Shown in pieces: positions 30,876 to 40,918 of a DNA stretch of 64,000 bases; position 1 is the stretch's first letter; each line of letters begins with the position of its first letter. A program made the translations under genes and the position numbers. The DNA comes from Chryseobacterium sp. E1 (GTDB lineage Bacteria; Bacteroidota; Bacteroidia; Flavobacteriales; Weeksellaceae): NCBI GenBank assembly GCA_019203745.1, contig CP078104.1, forward strand, positions 1,452,501 to 1,516,500, read 5' to 3'. A model generated the notes under the pieces. It saw only the letters and a program-made list of their open reading frames with translations, searched no databases and was not told the origin of the DNA.

Positions 30876-31481
30876 TTAGATAGTAAAATGATCGCTGTAA
30901 AAGCTTTTAAATTTTGAACCGTAATTTATTGGATATTCCCCAAGTTTAATTTTAGTATCATTAAGTTTTCTTTCAATAGAATTAAACTCTTCTGATTTTG
31001 ATTGATCAAGATTTTTATAGTATTCAATTCCGGCATTTATCAAATCCATTACAAGATCATTCAACTCACCTTTTTCATATTTTTTACCTTCTAAATGTTC
31101 AAAACAGTATAGTTTAAATTTTTCCATATTTATCTTTTTAATTAAATTTTTTTGCCTTTTTATTATCAGATCTTCTTCTTTTGAATTTCTAATCAGTTTC
31201 AATATAAGTTTAACAAGTTTCTCCTTATATTCTGGAATATAAATAATATTTATGTTTGGTTGAAAACCATTTTCCCAGGATGCTCCCAGGTCAAGAATAA
31301 ATTCTATATGACAGCCTCTAAGAATTTTATTATACTTAATCACTAATTTCTGTATTTTATCGGTAAAAGCACTTAACATATCATTGTGAATGCGATCAAT
31401 TAAAGCCTGTGCTTCTGGATCGGGATGTTTTCGCTGATCCGGATCGTATATTTTATATGTTATTTTAGTGGTGTATTTCAT
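30876..31481 (-). CDS. hypothetical protein, 201 aa
   Basis: Not recognised. Soluble, Lys-rich and helical; the N-terminal ~90 residues are mixed (GCHIEFILDLGASWENGFQPN). Leftward like the repressor, whose stop lies 8 bases upstream, so it is probably in the lysogeny transcript and may affect immunity or the host. No integrase is found in this usual position. Confidence 0.5.
   Translation of the reverse strand: MKYTTKITYKIYDPDQRKHPDPEAQALIDRIHNDMLSAFTDKIQKLVIKYNKILRGCHIEFILDLGASWENGFQPNINIIYIPEYKEKLVKLILKLIRNSKEEDLIIKRQKNLIKKINMEKFKLYCFEHLEGKKYEKGELNDLVMDLINAGIEYYKNLDQSKSEEFNSIERKLNDTKIKLGEYPINYGSKFKSFYSDHFTI

Positions 31482-31489
31482 GAAATATG

Positions 31490-32160
31490 CTACCTATTTT
31501 GTCGCTTTGCACGTCCAGATCTCCTATGCTCAACAACATTATATAAAAAAGATACTTCTTTTAGATTTAAAGTAAAGTCATCATATTTACCATTAGAGTT
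31601 TAATGAATGACAAATTATATCTCCTGTATCAGTATCATGATTTACTATTTCCTTTAGCATTATTCCCTGGGTTCCGTGAGCAATTACAAAATCCCAATCT
31701 TTGTAATGTAATTTGTATTGCCAAAGGTTTCTTTTAATTTCACGACAAATAACAATGTCTCCTGCATAATACTCCGGTTCCATACTATCCCCATCAACTT
31801 CGAAAGCTAAATACTTACCTTTATATTCCTTGTCTGCTTCCACCAATACCACCGGTAAATCTTTTAAATATTCTTCAGCATAATAACTATCTGTAAAGCC
31901 AGCACGGGCTTTTGTTGTGACAAGCTTAACTTCCATTACAGATGGATATACTTTTCTTTTCAATTCTGTTTTGTTAACCTGTGTAAGCGGTGACACATCT
32001 CTGTTGAATTCTTCCAGCATTTTAATTGCAGGACCTGAAATTTTCCTTTCACCATATTCCCAACTCTTTACTGTTCTAGCAGATACATTGAGATATTCTG
32101 CTAATTGTGGCTGTGTGAGGTTAAATTTTTTTCTAAAATTTTTATTTCTTCCGCTGTCAT
31490..32160 (-). CDS. prophage CI-like repressor, XRE HTH plus S24 peptidase domain (frame broken once)
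   Basis: About 222 aa. After repair near 32138 (six A to seven) the N-terminus reads a helix-turn-helix: LTQPQLAEYLNVSARTVKSWEYGER. The C-terminal LexA/CI-type S24 domain has catalytic Ser in VDGDSMEPEY and candidate Lys in IMLKEI, so it can probably self-cleave when the host SOS response is active. It maintains lysogeny by binding the divergent control region at its 5' side. Confidence 0.85.

Positions 32161-32204
32161 AGTGCTATATCATTGACTTTTTAAAATTTAACAAAATTTT
32201 AACA

Positions 32205-32280
32205 CTACACAATGAGCACTTGTATTGTAAAAGTGCACAACGTGTACTATCTTTGTCGTAGATAAGTGCAAAAATAGTAT
32205..32280 (+). promoter_or_regulatory. early rightward promoter with repressor half-sites
   Basis: TTG at 32225-32227, 20 bases, then TATCTTTG at 32248-32255: a full match to the Bacteroidota promoter. 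AAGTGC half-sites, direct or inverted, occur at about 32216-32221, 32231-32236 and 32274-32279, plus ATAGTGCTAT near 32160, consistent with repressor operators overlapping the promoter. Confidence 0.65.

Positions 32281-32295
32281 TAAAAATAACATATC

Positions 32296-32574
32296 ATGAC
32301 ACAATCAAGAAATACCGTAAAAACCCCCATAAATAAAAGATTCAATTTCAGTGAAATTACGGTTGCAGAAGAAAAATACATGCAAACACTTACGGAACTA
32401 TTAAAAAGCAAACGTAAAGGAGACTGGAAGGAAGTAGCTCAAAAGCTCAAAATTTCGGCACAATGTGCAGAAAGAGCATATTACAGAGTTTACCAGAAAA
32501 ACCACTTTAAAGTTGTTAAGGCTTTAAAGGATGTAATTAAAAAACGAAATGAATTAATCCAAGTAAATGACTGA
32296..32574 (+). CDS. small HTH-like protein in the Cro position, 92 aa
   Basis: First rightward gene of the prophage. The middle (GDWKEVAQKLKISAQCAERAYYRVY) looks like a helix-turn-helix, so it may be the Cro-like early regulator. 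No closer family assignment. It overlaps the next gene by 8 bases. Confidence 0.5.
   Translation: MTQSRNTVKTPINKRFNFSEITVAEEKYMQTLTELLKSKRKGDWKEVAQKLKISAQCAERAYYRVYQKNHFKVVKALKDVIKKRNELIQVND

Positions 32575-32775
32575 AAAAAAAGCCAGAGAAATCTTGTCAC
32601 ATTGTGAACATATGGATGCATTGGCTAATAATATAAAATCATATTCTGCCTTTGTTAAAGCTGAAATGTATGCTTTCCTGGGTGGCGTGGAACCGCCCAG
32701 CGGAAGCGAAATAATGAATCAAAAATCAAAGCTGAACAAGAAGCTGAAATTCGGGCACAGTTCAGAAGAAAATAA
32567..32775 (+). CDS. small early phage protein, about 69 aa (frame probably broken once)
   Basis: As read the ORF continues to 32812, but inserting one A near 32724 gives a more natural end, IKAEQEAEIRAQFRRK, at 32775. Just after lies a hairpin AGGCT-GT-CCG / CGG-AA-AGCCT (32780-32805) whose T tract is on the minus strand. 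Function unknown. Confidence 0.4.

Positions 32776-32833
32776 AAAAAGGCTGTCCGTTGCAGCGGAA
32801 AGCCTAGTGTAAACAAATAAATGTTTCTTAATT

Positions 32834-33250
32834 ATGAATACAAAAGTACAAAAAAATCATGAACTAGAAAATAGTCATGAATCGCTTCACAATCTAAATA
32901 TTGCAAAAAGTCTAAATGATGAACAAATAAGAAAGGCAGTTTTAGATATTATTACTGATCACATAGTTTATTCTAGATTATGTGATGGGATAAAAACAAT
33001 ACTCAATGTTTATGATCCAATACAAGACAAATATGATGTAGGTTATGACGGCTATACAGGGTATGACAACGCACTACGAATATTAGGCATTACAGAACTT
33101 AATGATTTCGACGAACTACACACTTCTCTTTCAATCATTATAACTCAACAAACATATAACAATAAATGTAATATTGTTTTTTTGGCGGAATATGTTTTGT
33201 CAGAATGGGAAAAAGAAATCAAAAATTACTTTTCAACCAAAAACCACTAA
32834..33250 (+). CDS. hypothetical early phage protein, 138 aa
   Basis: Acidic soluble protein without recognisable domain; YDGYTGYDNALRIL is a notable aromatic patch. 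Intact frame, tightly followed by the next gene. Confidence 0.5.
   Translation: MNTKVQKNHELENSHESLHNLNIAKSLNDEQIRKAVLDIITDHIVYSRLCDGIKTILNVYDPIQDKYDVGYDGYTGYDNALRILGITELNDFDELHTSLSIIITQQTYNNKCNIVFLAEYVLSEWEKEIKNYFSTKNH

Positions 33251-33255
33251 TTACC

Positions 33256-33768
33256 ATGAACACAAACAAAGAAATAGCCCGAATAATGAACAACATGGAA
33301 TCTGACATGCTCAATTTCTCATGTTCAAGGTTAAAAGATATAACAGTAGTTTATCCGGATTTAGAAGATGATTTCTTTTTATACAGGTTTTCAACATTTA
33401 ATTCTGCAATACAAATATGGTCATACTTCGGGAGTAAGTTAATTACTAACCAAGAATTTAAAGAATTTAAAGAAGTTGAACAATATGCATATGAAGCATT
33501 TAAAAATTCCAACATAAGTAAATATCAATTAAACTCTTTTTGTAATGCTACTGAAATTTTATCAGATGCAAAACTACTCAGAGAAGTTGGCGGTATTTCA
33601 AATACTGAATTCACTGAAATTTTCCTACAGGTGAGAGCTAAACTTTTTAGAATGTACGCCTCTATCAAAAAGACATATTTGAAAAAGCAGGTTAAGGAAA
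33701 AGTCAATCTCAAACAAAACTATTCAGAACCTGAGAGCTAGAGTTGCAACACTCCAAAATGAAAATTAG
33256..33768 (+). CDS. hypothetical phage protein, 170 aa
   Basis: Starts MNTNKEIARIMNNMES six bases after the previous stop. Helical, with a basic C-terminal coiled segment (KKTYLKKQVKEKSISNKTIQNLRARVATLQNEN). Not recognised. Confidence 0.5.
   Translation: MNTNKEIARIMNNMESDMLNFSCSRLKDITVVYPDLEDDFFLYRFSTFNSAIQIWSYFGSKLITNQEFKEFKEVEQYAYEAFKNSNISKYQLNSFCNATEILSDAKLLREVGGISNTEFTEIFLQVRAKLFRMYASIKKTYLKKQVKEKSISNKTIQNLRARVATLQNEN

Positions 33769-33770
33769 CC

Positions 33771-34165
33771 ATGGAAACAATTATTAAAGCGAAAGAGTTG
33801 GAGTTTATTCTGGCTAACGATAAAACTATTGCATGTTACTTATATCTGAGGAACAAAAGTCTTTAGAAATATGCGTGAAAGATCATGTTGATGCTGTTAG
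33901 CGGATATGAGGAACTTGACATAAACTGTGTTCCGATTCAGTGTAGAAACTTCTACATAGAAGTTGAGGTTACAGCTTCTTTCAATTTCAAACTTGTTAGC
34001 AAGAAATTAAAAAAGTTTATCTGTTCTAATATTAACGCAGTAGCTAAGGTTCTAAATGTATTTGTATGGAATGATTCATATCAGGAATATGAGCCATATC
34101 CAATTTCATATTATGAAGAAAAAGAACTTAATCAATACCTGATACAAAACTTACATCTACAATAA
33771..34165 (+). CDS. hypothetical phage protein, about 131 aa (frame broken once)
   Basis: ATG two bases after the previous stop gives METIIKAKELEFILANDK; the frame breaks near 33835 and continues LLISEEQKSLEICVKDHVD to 34165. The join is supported by coding character on both sides. No known domain. Confidence 0.45.

Positions 34166-34180
34166 TTAAAATTTTACGAC

Positions 34181-34309
34181 ATGTTAAATACTTTAACTAT
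34201 AGATAATAAGGTCTTAAGCTATGACGACACTCTGAAATTTGCAAAGAAAATTGACCCTGAAAACTTCATGGATATTACTCATGATTATTTGTTGGATGGG
34301 GGAACTTGA
34181..34309 (+). CDS. small phage ORF, 42 aa
   Basis: MLNTLTIDNKVLSYDDTLKF... ending DGGT, with the next gene overlapping its stop. Too short to assign; spacing and composition favour a real gene. Confidence 0.4.
   Translation: MLNTLTIDNKVLSYDDTLKFAKKIDPENFMDITHDYLLDGGT

Positions 34310-34918
34310 AAAGTTTAAAATTTAATTATAGGAGTTCTGCTGTAAATGATTTTACTCAGTTACACGACACAAGTAATACATGCACAATTTGCAACGAAAT
34401 AAAGCCGGTGGCTTGCTTTAATGTAATTATAAGTTTGGGTGCTCAATATGTAGGCAATCAGTGTAAAGAATGTTTATACGAACGAAGCAAAGAACGGTAT
34501 AAAAATGACCCAGAATACAGGGCTAAAGTATACTCGTATAATAAGCAATGGAGATTAAAAAATTCCGAAAAATATAAAGAATATCTTAGAAAATATTGGA
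34601 AAGAATGGAGGCAGCAAAATTCTGAATACCTGAAAATTAAGGGCAAAATTTACAGAGAAGAAAAAAAAAGAACTTCTCAGACAAAAAGACAGGATAAGAC
34701 GACAAACGGAAAGTTACAAAGAAAAAAGAAAGGAATGGGTTGAAAATAACAAAAATAAGCCTATAGATCCCGATAAAGGCTTTTGCGGTAAAAATAATAG
34801 AAATGAATATATGAAAGAATGGCGTAAAAAAACAGGGATCAGCTTCTGGAATACCAAAGAGACTACCGATCAAAAACAAAGAAAGGATAAATTCATACAA
34901 GAGACCTCCGAACTATAG
34306..34918 (+). CDS. Lys/Arg-rich phage protein with zinc-knuckle-like N-terminus, about 203 aa (frame broken once)
   Basis: Starts at a TTG overlapping the previous stop. CTICNEIKPVACF...QCKEC forms a four-cysteine knuckle, followed by repeats of the type KEYLRKYWKEWRQQN. The frame breaks near 34673 (nine A for ten) and then reads KKKELLRQKDRIRRQTES...NRNEYMKEWRKKTG. 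This composition recalls phage recombination-endonuclease VII-like proteins, but the HNH core is not evident; nucleic-acid binding is likely. Confidence 0.45.

Positions 34919-34997
34919 TAAAGAATATTATAAGAGAAATGCGGATAAACTAAATGCAAAAAGAGAGAACGCTATCACTTAAACAAACTAAAAGCTA

Positions 34998-35099
34998 ATG
35001 AAACCACACACTAATGACGGCATCCCTACTCTACTAGCAATATTTCTGATCGTTGCCGGATTCATTTTAACCGGATTTATTCAATCAATAAATTTTTAA
34998..35099 (+). CDS. 33-aa single-helix membrane peptide
   Basis: MKPHTNDGIPTLLAIFLIV... with one membrane helix, ending 3 bases before the Rha ATG. Function unknown. Confidence 0.4.
   Translation: MKPHTNDGIPTLLAIFLIVAGFILTGFIQSINF

Positions 35100-35102
35100 C
35101 CT

Positions 35103-35804
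35103 ATGGAATTAGTATTTCAAAATGATGGCAACATCGTAACAAACTCTCTTTTGGTTGCGGAAAAGTTCGAAAAGGAACATAAAAACGTGTTAAGAGATAT
35201 TGAAAATCTCGTGGCTCAAAACTCAGCCGCCAAATTATTATTCATTGAAAGCACATATGAAAACAGAGGTAAGAAATATCCTATGTACATCATGAACCGT
35301 GACGGATTTAGTCTGCTGGTGATGGGATTCACTGGAAAAAAAGCACTTGATTTTAAGCTGGAATATATTGATGCGTTCAATAAAATGGAACAGACTCTAT
35401 CAAGGCCCAGAACCCACAAAGAAGTTTTAATGTCGGAATTAGCATTGCTGGAAGAAAATGAACGCCTTCAGATCGAGAACTTAAAAATGAAAACCAGATC
35501 TGATTTTGTAAATATTGTGTTTGATTCTGATAAATTATTAACCGGATCAAAGGTTTGCAAGTTGCTGAATCTACCATACGGAAATAAGACTCTCTATAAA
35601 ATACTTAGAGAAAAAGGAATTTTCTTCAAAAACGAAAATGAACCCAAACAGAGCTATGTTGACCGGGGATATTTTAGAATGAAGGAAGTAATTGTAAATG
35701 ATGTCATAAGAACTCAAACCCTATTTACACAAAAGGGGCTAGGTTTTATTGCTAAGACGCTAGAAATTGTAGTAGAACCTATCAAACAAGTTAAAACCAT
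35801 TTAA
35103..35804 (+). CDS. rha: Rha family phage regulatory protein
   Basis: 233 aa. The N-terminal ~100 residues match Rha (pRha): SLLVAEKFEKEHKNVLRDIENL, YPMYIMNRDGFSLLVMGFTGKKAL. The C-terminal ~90 residues (GSKVCKLLNLPYGNKTLYKILREKGIFF) resemble the KilAC/ANT domain of phage antirepressors. Such proteins modulate early phage regulation by binding DNA or the repressor. Intact frame. Confidence 0.85.
   Translation: MELVFQNDGNIVTNSLLVAEKFEKEHKNVLRDIENLVAQNSAAKLLFIESTYENRGKKYPMYIMNRDGFSLLVMGFTGKKALDFKLEYIDAFNKMEQTLSRPRTHKEVLMSELALLEENERLQIENLKMKTRSDFVNIVFDSDKLLTGSKVCKLLNLPYGNKTLYKILREKGIFFKNENEPKQSYVDRGYFRMKEVIVNDVIRTQTLFTQKGLGFIAKTLEIVVEPIKQVKTI

Positions 35805-35813
35805 AAATATATT

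Positions 35814-36197
35814 ATGGCAATTAAATTTTACCAGGATAATAAGAGAGATCCTTTTAAGTCATTTAGTACTGATAATTTTAAATTAAAACTGTCTGAAATA
35901 CTAGCCGGATGCGTTACTGACTATGATCGGTTCTTGAGAGACTTTCTCAGTAATAAATTTACCGAATTTTCAGGCGTAACACCCTGTTATGTAGAGAGTG
36001 TTTTAGAAATAAACTTAATTAATGGAAGGGAAATAATTGATTACCTGATAGACATCCCAACTACTTTATTTTTACTGTACAATCTTTATTTAGAGGAGCG
36101 AGATTCATTTTATCAAAACCAAATAGACTTGCGCATACAGGAAATAAATGACGCTATAGGCCCCAGAACAGGCGAACATGTTATTAAGAGTTACTAA
35814..36197 (+). CDS. hypothetical phage protein, 127 aa
   Basis: Follows Rha by 9 bases and ends before a terminator, so it is the last gene of that transcript. Acidic, mixed fold; not recognised. Confidence 0.5.
   Translation: MAIKFYQDNKRDPFKSFSTDNFKLKLSEILAGCVTDYDRFLRDFLSNKFTEFSGVTPCYVESVLEINLINGREIIDYLIDIPTTLFLLYNLYLEERDSFYQNQIDLRIQEINDAIGPRTGEHVIKSY

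Positions 36198-36205
36198 GTC
36201 CAAAT

Positions 36206-36229
36206 AAAGGGGTTTTACAGCCCCTTTTT
36206..36229 (+). terminator. intrinsic terminator
   Basis: Stem AAAGGGG / CCCCTTT with 8-base loop and a T5 tail, nine bases past the preceding stop. Confidence 0.8.

Positions 36230-36248
36230 AACCCTAAAACTTACAGCA

Positions 36249-36619
36249 ATGGTAGACAAGAAAAAGCAATTAAACAGACGCTTTCTGATACGGTTATCAA
36301 TATACTGTCAGACTTTATCATATTCACTCGAATGAGTGGTTCAATAAATCAAATTATGAACCTATTGGATCCAGCAGAGCCTAAACAAATGTTTCTTCCT
36401 TACAATTCATATAAAGGCATCGAAAACGCATTTTATGTATTGAAGATCAACAATAGTAATGATCCTGATTACATTTTAAGAGAGGAATTACATATGACAG
36501 CGATTAAGGTAGTAATGAATTCAGAAGCACAAGCACCTGAGTATGCAGCAGCGTTTCTCTATAAGCAATGGAAGACAATAATCAAAAATCAAAGCCATGA
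36601 CAGAAAAAGAGAAAATTAG
36249..36619 (+). CDS. hypothetical phage protein, about 123 aa (frame broken near the start)
   Basis: ATG at 36249 with one base missing within the first few codons restores RQEKAIKQTLSDTVINILSDF joined to SGSINQIMNLLDPAEPKQMF. Helical; no family recognised. Overlaps the next gene. Confidence 0.45.

Positions 36620-36845
36620 GAGAAGGGAATATTACCTTAAAAATAAAGAGCGAATCAATGCCTATAGTAGAGAATACCAAAGAGAATGGCAGAAAAACAA
36701 GTACCATGAGGATTGGGAGCATCGGGAAAAGCTATTGAAAAAACAGAAAAATCTGAAATATACTAATCCGGAAAAATATTTTGAAAGATTGGAAAGACAA
36801 AAAGCCTACTACCATGCTAAAAAGCAACTAAAAAAACGAGATTAA
36597..36845 (+). CDS. small Lys/Arg/Tyr-rich phage protein, 82 aa
   Basis: RRREYYLKNKERINAYSREYQREWQKN and similar repeats, the same style as the protein at 34306-34918 but without its cysteines. 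Probably nucleic-acid binding. Immediately upstream of the replication gene. Confidence 0.5.
   Translation: MTEKEKIRRREYYLKNKERINAYSREYQREWQKNKYHEDWEHREKLLKKQKNLKYTNPEKYFERLERQKAYYHAKKQLKKRD

Positions 36846-36846
36846 C

Positions 36847-37843
36847 ATGTCAAAAGATCCAGCATTCTTATTTTACAGCAAAGATTACTATGAAGGAACA
36901 AGGATGATGCTTCCGGAGGAAAGAGCATGTTACGTGGATCTTCTTGTTTATCAGCATCAAAACGGTATTATACCATTTGACACAAAACGTGTTTTAATGT
37001 ATTGCAATGGGGTCGATAAAGCGACCCTTGAAGCGACCCTTAAAGCGAAGTTTGAAAAAACACCAAATGGATGGGAAAATTTACGCCTTAAGGAAGAGAT
37101 TTTGTCTCGTGTAAACTATAAAAGCGGGCAATCTGATAGCGGAAAACTAGGGCAATTCTGGAAAAAAGCTAAAAACTCCTACAAAAACCGGAATATGACA
37201 ACCTAAAGAAAAAGCTTACAGACAAAGAGTTTATCATTGATTTTGTTCAATCAAATGAAGTTAATATAAACACCCTTCAAGGGTTGCTTAAAGGGTCGCT
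37301 TGAAGGGTCGCTTAAGCATACTGCAATTGCAAATGCAATTGTAAATAATAATAGTAATAATAATTCTAAGTGTAATATTAATAAAAATAGATATTGTTTT
37401 GTTTCGATTGAAAATCTCAACGAGTACACTTCAAATTTCCAGGGAATAAAACCTACTTCCTTCTCGCCTTCCGATTCTGGGAATTATGGAGAAAAGAAAA
37501 CCCAAAGCATAAGCACTTAGAAAAGGCGGATGTTTTTGAATGGGTGGATCATATTCGACTTTTAATTGAAAACGATGGAAATTCCATAGACAGAATGATT
37601 GGAATTTTAAAGTACTTCGATAGATGCCACAAAGAAGACCCACGTTTTGATTCATTTTGGTTTAAAAATATGTCAACACTTAAATCACTGAGAAAGACGG
37701 ACCGTAATGGAGTTTCAAAAACAGACACAATCTCAAAACTTGCAATTGCCGCCGGTAAAGCTCATAAAGATTTTCATCAAGAAGTAGTGCGTGCAATTGA
37801 AAAAATTAAAGAACATGAAAGCATTAAAACACCTAACAAATAG
36847..37843 (+). CDS. DUF1376-like phage replication protein (several frame breaks)
   Basis: Starts MSKDPAFLFYSKDYYEGTRMMLPEERACYVDLLVYQHQNG, the hallmark of DUF1376/YdaU-like replication initiators. 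A low-complexity linker rich in Asn (about 37330-37390) follows, and a C-terminal DnaD/helicase-loader-like part reads FRFWELWRKENPKHKHLEKADVFEWVDHI. Breaks lie near 37160, 37450 and possibly within the linker. Probably recruits replication factors to the phage origin with the ATPase downstream. Confidence 0.65.

Positions 37844-38447
37844 ATTTTCATTTGCCTGGAATAACAGCAAAAGACTAAATGTAACAGCGCAGGACATTGA
37901 AGCCTTAAACATTCTTATTCAGGAGGAAAATTCAAAGAAAAGAAACGAATCTCTTGAAGATGCATTAATTCTCTTTTACCTGTTGAAGGTTTATAAGGTT
38001 CACAATGAAAACAATAAACTCGTACTGAAGCATAAAAAACCTGATGAAATAGGTTTTCCAATGGGGATGCCGGAGGCAAGTGATATTTTGAACCGACTTG
38101 CAATTTTACTGAACCCTAAACACGAAGTGATCAAAATGATTGCCGATGAGCTATGGTTATACCAGGAATATGAAAGGATGCCAAAAATAAAGATTTATGG
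38201 CTGCAAGATATGGACAGAGTTTCCAGTACACGATCAGAAACGGTCCATTTTTCACATAACGAGTATATTCCAATACCAGAAGACCAGCGAGTGACTTTCG
38301 AGCAAGTAGAAGAGCTTATAAACGATTCTCTAAAAAAGCAAAAGAGAATTTTCCAAAGTTTAAAATTTTACACTCTGATCATATGGAATTTATAGAAACA
38401 AAACCCTTAACTCAGAAAACCCGGAAAGATGGCAATAGAAGAAATTA
37815..38447 (+). CDS. hypothetical phage protein, about 210 aa (two frame breaks)
   Basis: Start MKALKHLTNRFSFAWNNSKRL within the end of the replication gene. Breaks near 38200 and 38335; repaired, the C-terminus reads EDQRVTFEQVEELINDSLKK then KENFP KFKILHSDHMEFIETK and overlaps the ATPase start. Not recognised; likely a replication accessory by position. Confidence 0.4.

Positions 38448-39257
38448 AACTGGATGGTGAACCAAATGCTGGATCCATAAAGTTACGACTGAATGATTAT
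38501 CTTATTTTACCTGAAGATGATATTCCGGAACCTATACCGATAGTTAGCATTCTGCAGAATGGTTATGAAATCCCCATTTTTACTGAGGACAACATTTCAA
38601 TGTTATTTGGTCCGGCAAAAGCCAGAAAATCAGCACTTGTTAGGGCTATATGTCAGGCAGTTCTTATCGGGCATAACAACAAAATGGTTTCAAACTATCA
38701 CAGAAAAGGCATAGCAATTATTGATACTGAGCAATCCCGATTCCACTGTCACAGGGCCACAAAAATATTTTTCACATAACACAAGGCTTGAATGTCGATT
38801 ATTATTCAGTTTCAACTTTAAGCATTGAGGAAAAGAAAAAAATGGTTGAGCTTCATCTTGAAGAAAATCCAAATTGTGGTTTAGTGATCATTGACAATAT
38901 CGTTCACTTTGTATTGATTTTAACAGTGCAACTGAGGCATCAGAAATTACGCAATGGTTGCTAAAAATTAAGAACATATACAAAACTCACATTCTCGTAA
39001 TAGTTCATGAAAACCCCAGTGCCAACAATTTTAATTTCAAACCAAGAGGGCATTTAGGAACAAATTTAATGAACTTATGCGAGACAGGTTTAAGAATCGT
39101 AAAAGATCAGGATCAGAAGTCTAGGAGTATTATTTCTGCTGCTTTAACAAGAGGAAGGGACTTTGATGATTTTGAATTAACAATGGATGATCAAATGATT
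39201 CCATTTCTTGAAGATTTAGATGAAGCAGATAACAACAATGTTCAAACTTATAACTGA
38429..39257 (+). CDS. RecA-like AAA ATPase, RepA/DnaB-type helicase family (two or more frame breaks)
   Basis: About 275 aa. Walker A FGPAKARKSALVRA, GIAIIDTEQSRFH after it, Walker B CGLVIIDNIVHFV, and downstream IVHENPSANNFNFKPRGHLGTNLMN typical of RecA-like replicative ATPases in Bacteroidota phages. Breaks near 38760 and 38910. Presumed replicative helicase or loader of the prophage. Confidence 0.7.

Positions 39258-39706
39258 TGATTTTAGAATTAAAAATACTGGGAGTTCCACAGCCTAAACA
39301 GTCAGTAAGATCTGCGGGCGTACTCACCCAATCCGGAAAAATAAAGATCAGGCATTTTCAGCCTGACAAAGTTAAGCGGAACGAAAGGAATATTGCATTT
39401 GATGTAAAGTCACAGCTACCAAAAGGATTTAAGCCGTATTCTGGTCCGATTGCAATTAAAAGACTTTTGTACGTATTTCCGCCGCAAAAGAACTGGACGA
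39501 AAACGAAATTAAAACAACTGGAAGAAGGTGCGGTGTTTTACCGTGATGTGAAGCCGGATCTTACCGACAACCTGAACAAACCTCTGTTTGATGCAATGCA
39601 AGGAGTTGTATTTATGAATGACTCTCAGATCGTTAAAATGAGTGACGTTTCAAAATTTACGGACTGGTGCCCAGGATTGAGATTGAGTTTGAACCAATGT
39701 AAATGA
39257..39706 (+). CDS. rusA: RusA-like Holliday junction resolvase
   Basis: 149 aa with the RusA pattern: LGVPQPKQSVR, then DVKPDLTDNLNKPLFDAMQGVVFMNDSQIVK, carrying the catalytic acidic residues. Cleaves four-way junctions during phage recombination and replication. Starts on the last base of the ATPase stop. Intact frame. Confidence 0.85.
   Translation: MILELKILGVPQPKQSVRSAGVLTQSGKIKIRHFQPDKVKRNERNIAFDVKSQLPKGFKPYSGPIAIKRLLYVFPPQKNWTKTKLKQLEEGAVFYRDVKPDLTDNLNKPLFDAMQGVVFMNDSQIVKMSDVSKFTDWCPGLRLSLNQCK

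Positions 39707-39718
39707 AAATTCATAAAA

Positions 39719-39898
39719 ATGAAAAAGGCATTTATCATAATTGCATTATCAGTATCAATAACCTTTCATTGCCTTATTCCGATGCATATTTTGATTTCAC
39801 TGGAAAATTACAGACGCATCATAGAAAGGCTGATCAGGATAGAAACGGAGGTTAAATTTATGATTAAAAACATGTACACACAATATGAAACAATATGA
39719..39898 (+). CDS. small membrane phage protein, 59 aa
   Basis: MKKAFIIIALSVSITFHCLI... one helix and a basic tail, overlapping the next ORF. Unknown. Confidence 0.4.
   Translation: MKKAFIIIALSVSITFHCLIPMHILISLENYRRIIERLIRIETEVKFMIKNMYTQYETI

Positions 39899-40022
39899 AT
39901 ACTTCGTTGCAAAAAACTTAAGCAAAAGAAAATTAGCTGAATACGGGAAAATAGGCTGGGAATTGGTATCAGTTTTAGACGATGGATGGGACAATAAATT
40001 TTACTTTAAAAGAGAAATTTAG
39885..40022 (+). CDS. DUF4177-like small protein, 45 aa
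   Basis: MKQYEYFVAKNLSKRKLAEY...GWELVSVLDDGWDNKFYFKR fits the short DUF4177 pattern (aromatic start, GWELV, YFKR end). Function unknown. Confidence 0.5.
   Translation: MKQYEYFVAKNLSKRKLAEYGKIGWELVSVLDDGWDNKFYFKREI

Positions 40023-40101
40023 AATGTTTTGATCTATTTAAAAACCTTTATTCATCGGATGGGTACCGTTGTTTATATTAAAAAATACAGTTTTGGTATC
40101 A

Positions 40102-40293
40102 CTAAAAATTTTCTTGATCCCTCTTGCTTACATAGAGCATAAACATAATTACAAGCAAACATATTGGGATGAACCAGCTGGCAACAATGTAGGTATCTCT
40201 CATTGATGCATTAGGATCATAGGTTTTAAAAGCGTTTAATTCTTTAGCAGGACGTACTTCACTTGGTGAAATTATCAACATAATTTTTTTCAA
40102..40293 (-). CDS. small membrane protein, 63 aa, against the phage direction
   Basis: MKKIMLIISPSEVRPAKEL... then a helix (WFIPICLLVIMFMLYV). 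The composition is protein-like, but its orientation is opposite to its neighbours, so it may be chance. Confidence 0.3.
   Translation of the reverse strand: MKKIMLIISPSEVRPAKELNAFKTYDPNASMRDTYIVASWFIPICLLVIMFMLYVSKRDQENF

Positions 40294-40310
40294 CTAAAAT
40301 ACACAAAAAT

Positions 40311-40511
40311 ATGAGTTTAAAAAGCTTCGTTCTTTTGGACGAAAAGGGAATGCTTGACCTTATTTGTAAGGAATACAAGCTGAACAGAGAAAAGGCATCT
40401 ATCAATATCAACTACATTGAGGATGATTATGAAAACGGTGGATCATGGACGGTGAAAGTTCATACACCTGCAGCTCCGGAAAAAGAGCCGGCCAGACCCT
40501 GGATAATTTAA
40311..40511 (+). CDS. hypothetical phage protein, 66 aa
   Basis: Soluble, ends EPARPWII; good coding composition, intact frame. Not recognised. Confidence 0.4.
   Translation: MSLKSFVLLDEKGMLDLICKEYKLNREKASININYIEDDYENGGSWTVKVHTPAAPEKEPARPWII

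Positions 40512-40536
40512 CAGTAGAACTTAAAACAGAAATTTA

Positions 40537-40795
40537 ATGGAAAGTAAAGACATATCATTAACAATAATCGGAGTAGTAACAATTTTGGCTATACTAGTTA
40601 TTTGCTATACAGCAATATCAAAGCATGCGAAATTTAGCTTAAGACTAAGCAATTCAATGAAGTTCTTTATTGCAACTGCGGTATTTGTTCTTTAGCTGGA
40701 TTTGATCTCAGTTCGACATTGAATTTATCATTTATTACCATTGCACTAGGGTGTACAGCGGGATGCATATGGACTGAAATAATGGATAACGATTA
40537..40795 (+). CDS. small two-helix membrane protein, about 85 aa (frame broken once)
   Basis: MESKDISLTIIGVVTILAIL then, after a break near 40692, SLAGFDLSSTLNLSFITIALGC. Two to three hydrophobic helices. Unknown; could be a superinfection-exclusion or holin-type protein, which is speculation. Confidence 0.35.

Positions 40796-40808
40796 AAATT
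40801 CAATAAAA

Positions 40809-40916
40809 ATGTTACAAATAAAAATTGAAATAACAGATGCTTCGATATTTTGGATGTGTGCTGCAGCGGTATTAATCGCTATTGTGTTAGGTGATTCAAT
40901 CGAACGAAAAAAATAA
40809..40916 (+). CDS. 35-aa membrane peptide
   Basis: MLQIKIEITDASIFWMCAA... one helix ending ERKK, directly before the next ORF. Part of a run of tiny membrane ORFs. Confidence 0.35.
   Translation: MLQIKIEITDASIFWMCAAAVLIAIVLGDSIERKK

Positions 40917-40918
40917 TT

Noticed and set aside
37330..37395. Asn-rich AT repeat tract as a regulatory element
   Set aside because: It is in the frame of the DUF1376-like protein and reads as a low-complexity linker.
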